A stretch of 48,102 nucleotides of DNA. It comes from a virus. This document shows, one piece after another, positions 1-7,786 of this stretch; position 1 is the stretch's first letter; the number at the start of each line of letters is the position of its first letter. A program made the translations under genes and the position numbers. Under the pieces are notes generated by a model, which did no database searches, was not told the DNA's origin, and worked only from the letters and a program-made list of their open reading frames with translations. The stretch is from positions 1 through 48,102 of the IMG/VR virus record IMGVR_UViG_3300031364_000004. One strand, written 5' to 3'.

Positions 1-135
1 TATCTTTTTTAAAAAGTAAATCACAATCACAGACTGCAACATCCTGCTTATCTTTCAATATCTTTTTGCATGCTTGTAAATGTGCATAGCAGGTATCAAA
101 AGTATGTACAAGTTTTTTTTGTGGTGGACGTAATT
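1..135. repeat. Terminal direct repeat, left copy
   Basis: These 135 bases recur at 47968-48102 with one difference (G at 127, A at 48094). The glycosyltransferase frame reads continuously through the joint, so the repeat marks circular closure of an assembled genome rather than a repeat within it. It could also be a real short terminal redundancy; the sequence alone cannot separate the two. Confidence 0.95.
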
Positions 136-247
136 CATATTTTTCTACTTCCACATTCGGGATTCTTGATTTTGCACTTTCAACAAAAACCGGATATAGT
201 TTCCGATACCTTCCAGTGCTGTCAAAAAAAACAGTCAGTAGTTTCAT
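1..247 (-). CDS. Glycosyltransferase, N-terminal part (split by contig ends)
   Basis: This is the first third of a 262-residue protein whose remainder lies at 47426-48102. The ATG (245-247) overlaps the stop of the upstream glycosyltransferase as ATGA. The protein begins MKLLTVFFDSTGRYRKLYPV and runs off base 1 in frame with VCDCDLLFKKD in the other part. The DCD triplet after a hydrophobic strand is the nucleotide-sugar/metal motif expected of GT-A fold enzymes. Organisation matches the neighbouring enzyme at 244-1056, suggesting an old duplication. The single mismatch between the terminal repeats changes a Pro codon to Ser here. Acceptor and sugar are unknown. Confidence 0.85.
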   Translation of the reverse strand, partial: MKLLTVFFDSTGRYRKLYPVFVESAKSRIPNVEVEKYELRPPQKKLVHTFDTCYAHLQACKKILKDKQDVAVCDCDLLFKKD

Positions 248-1056
248 ACTTTTCTTTTATGCCTTTTTAATACCAATCGACTCGGTTCGACTTTTATTAT
301 TTCTTGCGGTTTATCAACTCTTACGGGGCGGCCAGTCATTTCTGCATACATATTATCCCATAACCTTTTCGCATATACATGTTCAAGCCGTGTCCCTCTT
401 TGTCTTAATACAGCTTTCCGCAATCCCGACTTGTAATGAATAAAACAAGTTGCAGGATTGTTCTCAATGTGCGCCCAATCACAGTCGACAGCATTCCATT
501 CTCTTGTTTTTACTGCAACAACTTTTGCGGTGTATTTGTCTTTATGTTCCATCATCCAGCCCCAGGATGCTTGATTCATCCCGGCCCATTTATTACGGTA
601 TTTATTATGTAATGCAAAATTACCGTTTACATCGCACTCATGCATTCGCAGATTTATCTGATACCATTGCTCAAAAAAATCAAGTGATCTTTCATTTGGC
701 CTGACAAATAATATTCCGCCATTCATTGGGATTCGTGTTGTTCTTGTCCGCTCGGTATAGCAGATATCAAAATCTTTTTCAAAGGCATGGCTGAAATTTC
801 TGATTGCCATCATATCGCAATCTGCAAAAATAATATTATCTTTTGTTTTTCGTAAATGGTCGCGCCATATTTTCAGTTTAACTGTATTATAAGTAAAATT
901 GTATGGTACTCTGTAATGTCTTTTCGGGGCCTGGATTTTGTATTCTATAAATTCACATTTCGGTGTGTACTTTTTACACGAATACCGGAAAACATCCAAC
1001 AGCTTTTTATAATCAGGGCCAGTTGTATAATTAAATTGTACTGTCACGATCTGCAT
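244..1056 (-). CDS. GT-A-like glycosyltransferase
   Basis: The protein has 270 residues. It starts MQIVTVQFNY and has IIFADCDMMAI near residue 100; the DCD is the likely DxD metal/nucleotide-sugar motif of GT-A glycosyltransferases. MNGGILFVRP and a WAGMNQASWGW segment follow, as in enzymes that handle a sugar nucleotide and then an acceptor. An AAGAAAGGAG ribosome site precedes the ATG. It lies directly after the terminase genes and is coupled by ATGA to a second glycosyltransferase, forming the head of a sugar-modification cluster inside the late operon. Likely targets are virion proteins or host surface glycan; this is inference. Confidence 0.75.
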   Translation of the reverse strand: MQIVTVQFNYTTGPDYKKLLDVFRYSCKKYTPKCEFIEYKIQAPKRHYRVPYNFTYNTVKLKIWRDHLRKTKDNIIFADCDMMAIRNFSHAFEKDFDICYTERTRTTRIPMNGGILFVRPNERSLDFFEQWYQINLRMHECDVNGNFALHNKYRNKWAGMNQASWGWMMEHKDKYTAKVVAVKTREWNAVDCDWAHIENNPATCFIHYKSGLRKAVLRQRGTRLEHVYAKRLWDNMYAEMTGRPVRVDKPQEIIKVEPSRLVLKRHKRKV

Positions 1057-1244
1057 TATATACTCCTTTCTTGATGTTTATTTTTCATCGGAAAGAATAC
1101 TATCCTTCCACAATGTTCACATTTCGCAATTTTACCGCCGCGCTTTTTAAAATATTGATGAAATTGCATTTTTCTTTTTTTAAAATATTCCCATGTATGC
1201 CGCCGCTTAATAATACAAGCCAGCCATTTAAATAATTCTTTCAT
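1056..1244 (-). CDS. Small basic protein with CxxC
   Basis: This 62-residue basic protein lies between terminase large subunit and the first glycosyltransferase and overlaps both by a few bases. It contains one CEHC pair near residue 43 and many Lys/Arg residues. One CxxC pair is too little for a complete zinc site unless it dimerises. No family was recognised. Its packing between clear genes and its upstream overlap support translation. Confidence 0.6.
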   Translation of the reverse strand: MKELFKWLACIIKRRHTWEYFKKRKMQFHQYFKKRGGKIAKCEHCGRIVFFPMKNKHQERSI

Positions 1245-2782
1245 AATGCCCTTTTCCTCAATTGTAGTTCCTCTCTGGTCTTTTTGTCTATAGTAATAGC
1301 TTGTTCTATTTGTAGTATATAGCCAGCCGTCAGATTGTCCACTGCATCGTCATGGTCTTTTCCCGATCCGTCAAATGTTTCTATTTCTTCAAGCCAGGAT
1401 TTATTCCAATCACCTCTTATTACGTGTACATGTTTCGGGGCTTCGAAAATTGGTTCAAGCGGCAATGCTCTTACTGCTTTATCAATTTTTCCACAGTCAA
1501 CTTTTTCCCATTTATAATCAGGAATATTTTGTTTTAAATAATAATATGCATCCTTTGCATCAATGCTTGATTCTACAGCATGGATTATAAAATGTCCTTT
1601 CATTTTTGTTTTCAGTTTTATTTTTCTGTCTCTCTCTGGTGCATTTTCTCTGAACCGTGCCCGGTCAAATACCCATAAATGAGGTACAGGATCACCAATC
1701 CTTCTTTCAAATGCCAATTCAGTTCCGCTTGTATAATCTGGATCATCCCCGGAGCGTTCTTTTGCTGTATGCGCCATATCCCACATTTGCACTCTCTTTA
1801 ATTGTCTGTAGTTCGGAATTACCGGATCATCAGGATTGTGAAATATAATTCCTACTGTTGAAAATACTGCTCCTTTTTTATGTTTTGGATCACAGTCCAT
1901 TAAAGCCTTTGATGAATATATTCCAAGTGTGGCATATTGTTCTTCATACCATTTATCTTTGTATCTTTCTGGAAAAAGATATTTTCCAAGATATTTACCA
2001 GGACCCTTATAATCAGAAGCACGCGCAGGGAAAGATAAAGATTCAAAATGCGGAAAAAGCGGATCTCTTTCCATTGCATCTTCAATCCTTCCGTGTGGAT
2101 CGTCCCAGTGCCAAATTGTAGAAAGCAGTATAACAATGTGAACGTCTGCAAGCCTTGTCATTAAATCGTCTGTAAATGCTTCCCATACTTTATCTCTGAT
2201 TGTTTTAGACTCTGAATCGGCACGCCCTGAAATGGGATCATCAATAAGAACAAGGTGACCGCCGGACCCAGTTATACCAGAAGACAACCCAGATCCGTAT
2301 AATTTTCCATATAAAGGTTCTTTTGTGGTTTTATCAATAAGTTCCCAATATGCCTTTGCATTCGATTCTTTTGATAATGCAAGGTCTGGATATAGTTCGG
2401 CGTATTTTGCTGAACGAAAAATATTTCTTGCATCTGAGGTAAATTTTTGTGTCAGATCTGCTTTATATGTTGTCGCCAACACTTCACAATTTGGAAACTC
2501 TCCAAGAAAATGAGGCGGCAAATATCTCGATAACATATCTGATTTCCCGCTTCTATGATGGATAGAAACTTTCAAATATGTTGATTTACCATTTCTAAAG
2601 TCTTCAAATGCTTTATCAATTCTGTCACATATTATTTTTGTATGAAATCCATGAATAAACGATTCGCTGGTTTTCATCCAGCAGTAATCTATGAAATCAA
2701 TATGATGTTTTCTTGCTCTTTCCCTTTCTTCAGCTTCCAGCAGTTCAAGCAGTTCAATTTCTTCAGCCTCAGTCAAGGGCAT
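1241..2782 (-). CDS. terL: Terminase large subunit
   Basis: This 513-residue protein is the ATPase and nuclease that packages phage DNA into the prohead. The N-terminal ATPase shows a Walker A-like HHRSGKSD near residue 76 and Walker B HLVLIDDP near residue 175. The C-terminal RNase H-like nuclease shows acidic positions in WDMAHT, VESSIDAKDAYYYL and DHDDAVDNL. The length is normal for the family. It starts immediately after the small subunit stop. The packaging strategy (cos or headful) cannot be decided here. Confidence 0.95.
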   Translation of the reverse strand: MPLTEAEEIELLELLEAEERERARKHHIDFIDYCWMKTSESFIHGFHTKIICDRIDKAFEDFRNGKSTYLKVSIHHRSGKSDMLSRYLPPHFLGEFPNCEVLATTYKADLTQKFTSDARNIFRSAKYAELYPDLALSKESNAKAYWELIDKTTKEPLYGKLYGSGLSSGITGSGGHLVLIDDPISGRADSESKTIRDKVWEAFTDDLMTRLADVHIVILLSTIWHWDDPHGRIEDAMERDPLFPHFESLSFPARASDYKGPGKYLGKYLFPERYKDKWYEEQYATLGIYSSKALMDCDPKHKKGAVFSTVGIIFHNPDDPVIPNYRQLKRVQMWDMAHTAKERSGDDPDYTSGTELAFERRIGDPVPHLWVFDRARFRENAPERDRKIKLKTKMKGHFIIHAVESSIDAKDAYYYLKQNIPDYKWEKVDCGKIDKAVRALPLEPIFEAPKHVHVIRGDWNKSWLEEIETFDGSGKDHDDAVDNLTAGYILQIEQAITIDKKTREELQLRKRAL

Positions 2783-3316
2783 TTATTTGTCCTTTTTTTC
2801 CAGCAGATAGGCAAGACGTTCTCTCCGTGCTTCAGCATCCATTTTTTCTGATTTCGACTGTTTAACCGCCGGTCCATCATTGCCGAGAATAGCCAAATAC
2901 TTACCAAGCAATTCAAGGGCTTTTGTTTTTGATTCGAGCTTTACGCTGATATTGGTTCCGGTCGTATTTGTTGTCTGTGATACTTCACTGATTGCATAAG
3001 CGGTATCGTTGTCTATTTTTTTAGATGATTTCAGGTTTACATGATCATCATCAAATTCAGCGATCTTCCGAATATCTGACTTGGCAATCCTCAAAACGTT
3101 CTGCAGCCATTCAAGAGTAATCTGTTCGGAGTCAGAAAGCATTGCTTTTATTTTTTCCTGTATATGATTTTTTATATATGGTTTATTAAGGTTTTCATAA
3201 GCCTGAGCGTTAGCGCTTTTTTTTGAATACCCCGCTTTAATTGCTGCCTGTAGGCCGTTGAAACCGTTCTCGATATAATATTGACAGAATAATATCTGTT
3301 TTGTAGTCATTTTCAT
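2783..3316 (-). CDS. terS: Terminase small subunit
   Basis: The protein has 177 residues from the chosen start. The N-terminal segment MTTKQILFCQYYIENGFNGL followed by QAAIKAGYSKKSANAQAYE is the helix-turn-helix DNA-recognition domain of Terminase_2-type small subunits. The C-terminal part is polar and helical, as expected for the oligomer ring and large-subunit contact. I chose the ATG at 3316 rather than an upstream in-frame one at 3346 because AAGGA lies 8 bases before it and it starts just after the previous stop at 3318. TerL follows with no gap. Confidence 0.93.
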   Translation of the reverse strand: MKMTTKQILFCQYYIENGFNGLQAAIKAGYSKKSANAQAYENLNKPYIKNHIQEKIKAMLSDSEQITLEWLQNVLRIAKSDIRKIAEFDDDHVNLKSSKKIDNDTAYAISEVSQTTNTTGTNISVKLESKTKALELLGKYLAILGNDGPAVKQSKSEKMDAEARRERLAYLLEKKDK

Positions 3317-3317
3317 A

Positions 3318-3515
3318 TCATATTTCCTTACGCTTTGAATCCGCATTTAATAGCTTTACTATTCTTTCAGCGTCTTTTTGTTCAAAGCATTCACATACAG
3401 CCATGCAATTATATTTATCCTCTCTTTCACTATCAACTACCGAATATTTAAAACAACATGAATGCCCTGCTCTGCTTGTATTATCTATATAATATCTATG
3501 CTTTTTCTTTTTCAT
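3318..3515 (-). CDS. Hypothetical protein, Cys-rich
   Basis: This 65-residue protein begins MKKKKHRYYIDNTSRAGHSC and has a good ribosome site (AAAGGAGAACCGG). It carries several cysteines (SCCF, NCMAVCEC). The C-terminal CECFEQKDAERIVKLLNAD resembles the last strand-helix of the upstream neighbour (AYCQNQEYAEMITDLLNRS), so the two may be diverged relatives. Function is unknown. Confidence 0.7.
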   Translation of the reverse strand: MKKKKHRYYIDNTSRAGHSCCFKYSVVDSEREDKYNCMAVCECFEQKDAERIVKLLNADSKRKEI

Positions 3516-3795
3516 CCGGTTCTCCTTTTGATAAATTGCTTCTATTCAATAGATCGGTAATCATTTCCGCATATTCCTGATTCTGACAATATGCAATTAT
3601 TTCAAGATATTTATTATCAGAAATTTTTATTGCCGTTTCCTTATTTCTCGGTTCTTTTGTTTCTCTGCATATGGTTGGATTGTATTCAATTGATTTTTCC
3701 ACAAAATTAACAATTTCTTCTTTTCTGTATTTGCTTTCTGGAAAATAAAAACCTGTTATTATTTTAAATTCATCATTCAATTTTGGTTTCTTCAT
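3496..3795 (-). CDS. Hypothetical protein
   Basis: This 99-residue hydrophilic protein starts MKKPKLNDEF after a GGGAGAATTAT ribosome site. The C-terminal segment LEIIAYCQNQEYAEMITDLL matches the pattern of the next gene. It is the first gene after the putative promoter at 3812-3842, so it may open the terminase transcript. It overlaps the next gene by 20 bases. No known family was recognised. Confidence 0.7.
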   Translation of the reverse strand: MKKPKLNDEFKIITGFYFPESKYRKEEIVNFVEKSIEYNPTICRETKEPRNKETAIKISDNKYLEIIAYCQNQEYAEMITDLLNRSNLSKGEPDEKEKA

Positions 3796-3811
3796 ATAAT
3801 TCTCCCTTTTC

Positions 3812-3842
3812 AGTATACCACAAGTTAAGCATTTTTTGTAAA
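3812..3842 (-). promoter_or_regulatory. Putative late promoter, extended -10
   Basis: The minus strand reads TTTACA, 19 bases, then TATACT preceded by TGG, which is an extended -10 (TGnTATACT). It lies in the only gap (47 bases) between the membrane protein ending at 3843 and the gene starting at 3795. It could start the terminase and structural transcript. The 19-base spacer is longer than usual. Confidence 0.45.
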
Positions 3843-4034
3843 TTATTTTTTATCAATTTTTGATATCCATAATACAAAGAATGAAAATAATACCGTTGCA
3901 GGCCAGAGAATTGAAAGCATTATATGGATATAAAAGGGCAGCTTTCGACTTTGCCTGTCATTGACATCTGTATAGATTGTGAATGCAAGCATTGCGATTG
4001 ATAAGACTACATAAATTATTATAAAAATTATCAT
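3843..4034 (-). CDS. Small two-helix membrane protein
   Basis: The protein has 63 residues and two clear hydrophobic helices, one at residues 1-22 and one around 34-58, joined by a polar loop TDVNDRQSRKLP. It ends with a Lys-rich tail. Length and topology resemble small phage membrane proteins such as class II holins, but the position upstream of terminase, away from the lysis genes, gives no direct support. Function is unknown. Confidence 0.65.
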   Translation of the reverse strand: MIIFIIIYVVLSIAMLAFTIYTDVNDRQSRKLPFYIHIMLSILWPATVLFSFFVLWISKIDKK

Positions 4035-4037
4035 TTG

Positions 4038-4277
4038 TTACTCCTTAATATTTATTAAACATCTTATACACATTGCAGCCGTTTGAATAAGTTCGTTTTT
4101 TATATCTTCAATTGTTTTATCTTCATATACACAATTTAGTGCTGCTCTTATTGCTTCTCCTGCTTCTTCATTCATAATTGATACTTGATGAATTATATCA
4201 CTCGGCCAATATGGATGTTTTTTAATAGCTGATTTTAATTCCTTAAGTATTAAAGTATTTATATTGTCTATTTTCAA
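4038..4277 (-). CDS. MazG-like nucleotide pyrophosphohydrolase
   Basis: This 79-residue all-alpha protein carries MNEEAGEAIRAAL and NELIQTAAMCIRCL, the paired acidic helices that bind Mg2+ and NTP in the MazG/dUTPase-type all-alpha pyrophosphatases. The second helix has ELIQ where EXXD is usual, so catalysis may be weakened. Known relatives in phages hydrolyse NTPs, dNTPs or alarmone precursors. It is coupled by ATGA to the helicase-methyltransferase gene. Confidence 0.7.
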   Translation of the reverse strand: MKIDNINTLILKELKSAIKKHPYWPSDIIHQVSIMNEEAGEAIRAALNCVYEDKTIEDIKNELIQTAAMCIRCLINIKE

Positions 4278-6505
4278 AACAGCCTCCCCTTTTTAGTTTC
4301 ATTCACTGCAGCAGCAAGGTTTTTTACAGCTTGATTATAATATGATTCTTTAAGTTCAATACCAATATATCTACGATTCATTTTTATGGCTTCATATCCT
4401 TCAGATCCTATTCCAGCAAAAGGACTTAATACAATATCGCCCTCAAGTGACCATAACTGCAAAGCCCTATGAATTACTTGTAACTGTAATGGACAAATAT
4501 GCCGTTCATCTTTTTCGTCTCTTGCAGACCTATGCTGTAATGTATCGCTTGGATTTATATCGGTCCATATTGGAGAAGCATATCTTTGCCATACATCAAT
4601 TGAATATCGTCCCTTTCCTATTTCTTCCGAAGCATCACCGACATAATGATCAAATTCGCCTTCTATCGGTTTCGGGTTTTCTCCGGGCTTTCTCATAGTT
4701 ACCAGATAATCAGGTATTCCTTGCCTGGACATTGCCGAATCTTTTACAATTTGCTTGTGAAGCAATCCAAGTGCCTTAGTTCGCTGCATTGCTATTACAG
4801 GATCTTTCCATATTACAACTTCTGAATGATAAATAAATCCTTCTTCCTGATACATTTTTATAAGTTCACCACGGAAATCTACTATTCCGATATATCCATC
4901 ATTTGTTTTAGACGTTGGTAAATTCATACAATGAAATGAAAGCAATCTACCGGGCATCAAAGTCCGGAATTGTTCTTTTACCAAATATTTGTAATGATCA
5001 TAAAATTCACTTCTTGATTTTGAATTACCCATATCCTTATTAGAATTTGAGTATGTATACAATGAGGCAAAAGGTGGAGAAAATATAGAATATCCGATTG
5101 AATTATCTTTAATTTTATTTATATGAATTTCCACAGTATCACCAAGATACATCATCCATCCTTTGCCTTGCGTTTTATGTTCCTTATATTCTGTTTTAGT
5201 TTTTTCCATTCCCCTAATGTTAAGCTCGTTTAGTGTATGCATATTTTTCACCATTTCCTCAGCCATTATCATTGCGTCTTTCTCCTTTCGTTCAATATTT
5301 TTTACTATAGCCCCCTCAAGCTGTGAAACTATTATTTTAACATTGACCTTTTTCTCCTGTCCGAATCTCCAGCACCTTCTCACTGCTTGATAATATTGTT
5401 CATAACTATCTGATAACCCAACAAATGCTATATTATGACAAATCTGATAATTCATACCATATCCGAAAATTGACGGTTTACTTACCAAACATTTTATTTT
5501 TCCGGCCGCAAAATCATGAGCTGATTTTTTCTTATGTTCTTCAGAATCGCTCCCCTTAACTTCAATACAATCGTTTATTGCTTTTTTTAATGCAGCTGAT
5601 TCATCATTAAGATTACACCACACAAGCCATATTTCATCAGATGCATTTATAATTTTTGCGCACATATTAACTCTATCATTAATTGTCTTTTTCCTTGCCT
5701 GTTGTCTTTCCTGTAGTGTTTGCGCTTCCATGGGGAATAAATAACCGTCTTGTATTTCTTCTGTTTCACATGTTAATTGCTTAATAGTTAATTCTGGCAA
5801 AATAAACTTTCCATCCTTATAGCCCAAATCTGACGGCTTTCTTATCATTACGGCCCAGGAACATACCCATTTCCAATATTCACTTTCTGCATGTCCTTTT
5901 AATCTCCATTTTTGAGTTTCTCCTCCATCATGAACAAAAAACATTGATAGCATTTCTGTCCTGGCCATAGCGCCAACAAACTCAGCATGATTACCAAGCT
6001 CCATAAAATCATTCGGTGCGGGGGTTGCCGTAAATGCATATCTAAACGGTATTTCCTTTGTATTATTAATTATATAATTCCTATATTTACCAGTATAAGA
6101 TTTTAATATTGACGATTCATCGAGAATAATACAGTCCAATTCAGAAAGATTAAATTTTTCTATTCTCTCATAATTAGTTATTGTTATTTTATTTCTCAAT
6201 ATGCCATCATTAGAGTAATCAATATCCGAAACATGGAATTTATCTGCTTCATGCAAGGTTTGATCTGATACAGCAAGTGGAGCAACTATTAAAATTTTTC
6301 CAAGAATACACTTTGCTACCTCTAACTGCATCGGCGTTTTCCCCATGCCACAATCGGCAAAAACACAAGCCCGCCCTCGTCTTAAAGCCCATTTACAAAT
6401 ATCAGATTGAAAATCAAATAACATTGGATTTAATTCGGGTATTTTATTAAGTCCCGTTGGTATTTCTTCAATAGTCTTTTTTGTTAAAAATTCCTTATAA
6501 TCCAT
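4274..6505 (-). CDS. SNF2-type helicase fused to DNA amino-methyltransferase
   Basis: The protein has 743 residues and two parts. Residues about 1-440 are a superfamily 2 helicase/translocase: Walker A FADCGMGKTP, motif II LDESS, motif III TATPAPND and motif VI QAVRRCWRFGQ. Residues about 455-743 are a methyltransferase in the beta-class order, with catalytic SPPF first and the S-adenosylmethionine loop PFAGIGSEGYEA near the C-terminus. SPPF favours N4-cytosine methylation, though N6-adenine is possible. There is no nuclease motif, so this is not a complete restriction enzyme. P1 DarB is a known phage protein combining helicase and methyltransferase domains. A role in protecting phage DNA is inferred. 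Confidence 0.88.
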   Translation of the reverse strand: MDYKEFLTKKTIEEIPTGLNKIPELNPMLFDFQSDICKWALRRGRACVFADCGMGKTPMQLEVAKCILGKILIVAPLAVSDQTLHEADKFHVSDIDYSNDGILRNKITITNYERIEKFNLSELDCIILDESSILKSYTGKYRNYIINNTKEIPFRYAFTATPAPNDFMELGNHAEFVGAMARTEMLSMFFVHDGGETQKWRLKGHAESEYWKWVCSWAVMIRKPSDLGYKDGKFILPELTIKQLTCETEEIQDGYLFPMEAQTLQERQQARKKTINDRVNMCAKIINASDEIWLVWCNLNDESAALKKAINDCIEVKGSDSEEHKKKSAHDFAAGKIKCLVSKPSIFGYGMNYQICHNIAFVGLSDSYEQYYQAVRRCWRFGQEKKVNVKIIVSQLEGAIVKNIERKEKDAMIMAEEMVKNMHTLNELNIRGMEKTKTEYKEHKTQGKGWMMYLGDTVEIHINKIKDNSIGYSIFSPPFASLYTYSNSNKDMGNSKSRSEFYDHYKYLVKEQFRTLMPGRLLSFHCMNLPTSKTNDGYIGIVDFRGELIKMYQEEGFIYHSEVVIWKDPVIAMQRTKALGLLHKQIVKDSAMSRQGIPDYLVTMRKPGENPKPIEGEFDHYVGDASEEIGKGRYSIDVWQRYASPIWTDINPSDTLQHRSARDEKDERHICPLQLQVIHRALQLWSLEGDIVLSPFAGIGSEGYEAIKMNRRYIGIELKESYYNQAVKNLAAAVNETKKGRLF

Positions 6506-6524
6506 TATTCCCCCTTGTTATTTA

Positions 6525-6689
6525 CTATGGCCCGTTTTTTCCGTCTTCTATATCTGACAACATATAAAAAGACATAAAACCCTCGCGCCAGCTTATTTTA
6601 ACAGTACTTGATAAAGCGTCGTCTATCTCAATCATATCAAGTAAGAGGCTATTCCCATCTCTCGGTGTCTTCGTTATATTTTTCAACAC
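6525..6689 (-). CDS. Possible small protein, GTG start
   Basis: A 54-codon frame follows the gene at 6649-6810 and overlaps it by 41 bases. It opens with GTG TTG and reads coherently (DGNSLLLDMIEIDDALSSTV, then KISWREGFMSFYML). A weak AGG lies upstream. An in-frame ATG at 6635 would avoid most of the overlap but has no visible ribosome site. Sequence character supports coding; the start is uncertain. Confidence 0.4.
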   Translation of the reverse strand: MLKNITKTPRDGNSLLLDMIEIDDALSSTVKISWREGFMSFYMLSDIEDGKNGP

Positions 6690-6810
6690 TTACCTGATTT
6701 TCCATATCAACATTTTCTAATGATTCAACGAAATCTTCAATTGCTTCATATTCTGTTTCATATTCTCCCTCAATATAATCATCATCATAGCCAACTCTAA
6801 AATATGGCAT
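6649..6810 (-). CDS. Small acidic protein
   Basis: This 53-residue protein begins MPYFRVGYDDDYIEGEYETE. It has a GAGGGGAAG ribosome site before the ATG. It is strongly acidic, with repeated Y-E pairs, and may be a DNA mimic or simply a small soluble protein. No family was recognised. Confidence 0.6.
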   Translation of the reverse strand: MPYFRVGYDDDYIEGEYETEYEAIEDFVESLENVDMENQVSVEKYNEDTERWE

Positions 6811-6837
6811 AAAATCTTCCCCTCGGCTTGCCTGGCC

Positions 6838-6854
6838 GGTGTACTCGGTGCTAA
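6838..6854. repeat. Junction repeat, copy 1
   Basis: The minus strand reads TTAGCACCGAGTACACC. The same sequence with one change is at 7205-7221, and a shorter form (TTAGCACCGAT) is at 7516-7526. In copies 1 and 2 the TAG is the stop codon of the upstream gene. The repeats mark successive gene junctions and suggest cassette-like gene gain. Confidence 0.75.
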
Positions 6855-7189
6855 ATATTCATTTTTATAACAATTGCCTTCTGTATCTTGTCAAGCGGAT
6901 TAGCCTTTTCAGCTTCTTCATAACTTTCAAAAAGTTCAAGATAATCGGTTAAATGTTCAATATAATCATCATAATCGTCAAAGATATAATTATCATAATC
7001 GCCAAAGATATAATCGTCTGTTTCTATCCATTCCCCAACTTTTACTATGCTTATATCTTGTGCTGTAAAAGCGTAATCTGCAAGCAGTGTATCATTGCTG
7101 ACAAAAATCTTAACTGGATAATCTGGATACTTTTGCATAAGTTCATAAACTTCTTTTATCTTTTCTCTATTATCTTTATTATTATTCAT
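6851..7189 (-). CDS. Acidic hypothetical protein with DDY repeats
   Basis: This 112-residue protein starts MNNNKDNREKIKEVYELMQK after AAGGAGGAAGGA. The middle has a short tandem repeat, DYIFGDYDNYIFDDYDDYI, encoded by repeated ATAATC-type triplets. The overall charge is acidic. The stop codon lies inside a repeated junction sequence (6838-6854). Function is unknown. Confidence 0.7.
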   Translation of the reverse strand: MNNNKDNREKIKEVYELMQKYPDYPVKIFVSNDTLLADYAFTAQDISIVKVGEWIETDDYIFGDYDNYIFDDYDDYIEHLTDYLELFESYEEAEKANPLDKIQKAIVIKMNI

Positions 7190-7204
7190 TCCTTCCTCCT
7201 TAAA

Positions 7205-7221
7205 GGTGTATTCGGTGCTAA
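7205..7221. repeat. Junction repeat, copy 2
   Basis: The minus strand reads TTAGCACCGAATACACC, followed by TTTAAGGAGGAAGGAATG. It spans the stop codon of the gene at 7218-7502 and runs into the ribosome site of the next gene. Confidence 0.75.
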
Positions 7222-7502
7222 GATTGTATCATCTCGTCACATTTCAGAATAATCATATCTGCATAATTCGCAATATTAGCTGCTTTCATTCTTAAAATTT
7301 CATACCACATTTTAGCATCATTTTCCTTCATATCAAATTCAATTTCTATAAGCTTTTTCATATTGCGTTTCATATGATAAATTGATATATCAATAGGAAA
7401 ATTATCCCATCGATCTTGAAACTCATCTTTACGAGAATTCTCTTCCATTTTTTCAATCTGTGCCTTGTTCCCTGCTTCAATTAGTTTGTCATATTTACTC
7501 AT
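7218..7502 (-). CDS. Hypothetical helical protein
   Basis: This 94-residue protein starts MSKYDKLIEAGNKAQIEKME after a strong AAAGGAGGAAGG ribosome site. It is predominantly polar and helical with several Met and Lys residues. No motif was recognised. The flanking junction repeats on both sides mark it as one unit of a cassette array. Confidence 0.65.
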   Translation of the reverse strand: MSKYDKLIEAGNKAQIEKMEENSRKDEFQDRWDNFPIDISIYHMKRNMKKLIEIEFDMKENDAKMWYEILRMKAANIANYADMIILKCDEMIQS

Positions 7503-7515
7503 CCCTTCCTCCTTT

Positions 7516-7526
7516 ATCGGTGCTAA
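7516..7526. repeat. Junction repeat, copy 3 (short)
   Basis: The minus strand reads TTAGCACCGAT and is followed at once by AAAGGAGGAAGGGATG. It shares the core of the copies at 6838 and 7205 but lies after, not across, the stop of the upstream gene at 7543. Confidence 0.6.
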
Positions 7527-7542
7527 AGTTTATTTCTCTTAT

Positions 7543-7776
7543 TTAGTTTTCCTTTTGCCTTTTCGCTTCCTGCTCTGCTTTGTATATTCTATCATAATAT
7601 TCTTCCATCGCAATTCTATCAGCTTCATAGTCATCTATATCAATTTCGTCGTCGGGATTCCAAGACGTACAAGGTGGTTCTATCGGCATCCCCCCCGGAC
7701 CACTTACCACTCCTCTACAATAGTCTGTATTATTTAACGGACAGATTTCACAGTCGTTTATTTCTGACGCTTTCAT
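7543..7776 (-). CDS. Small Cys-containing acidic protein
   Basis: The protein has 77 residues. It opens MKASEINDCEICPLNNTDYC and has a later PPCTSWNP. Four cysteines (residues about 9, 12, 20, 36) could form a metal site. The C-terminal half is acidic, then Lys-rich. A strong AAGGAGGAAGGA ribosome site is present. Family unknown. Confidence 0.65.
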   Translation of the reverse strand: MKASEINDCEICPLNNTDYCRGVVSGPGGMPIEPPCTSWNPDDEIDIDDYEADRIAMEEYYDRIYKAEQEAKRQKEN

Positions 7777-7786
7777 TCCTTCCTCC

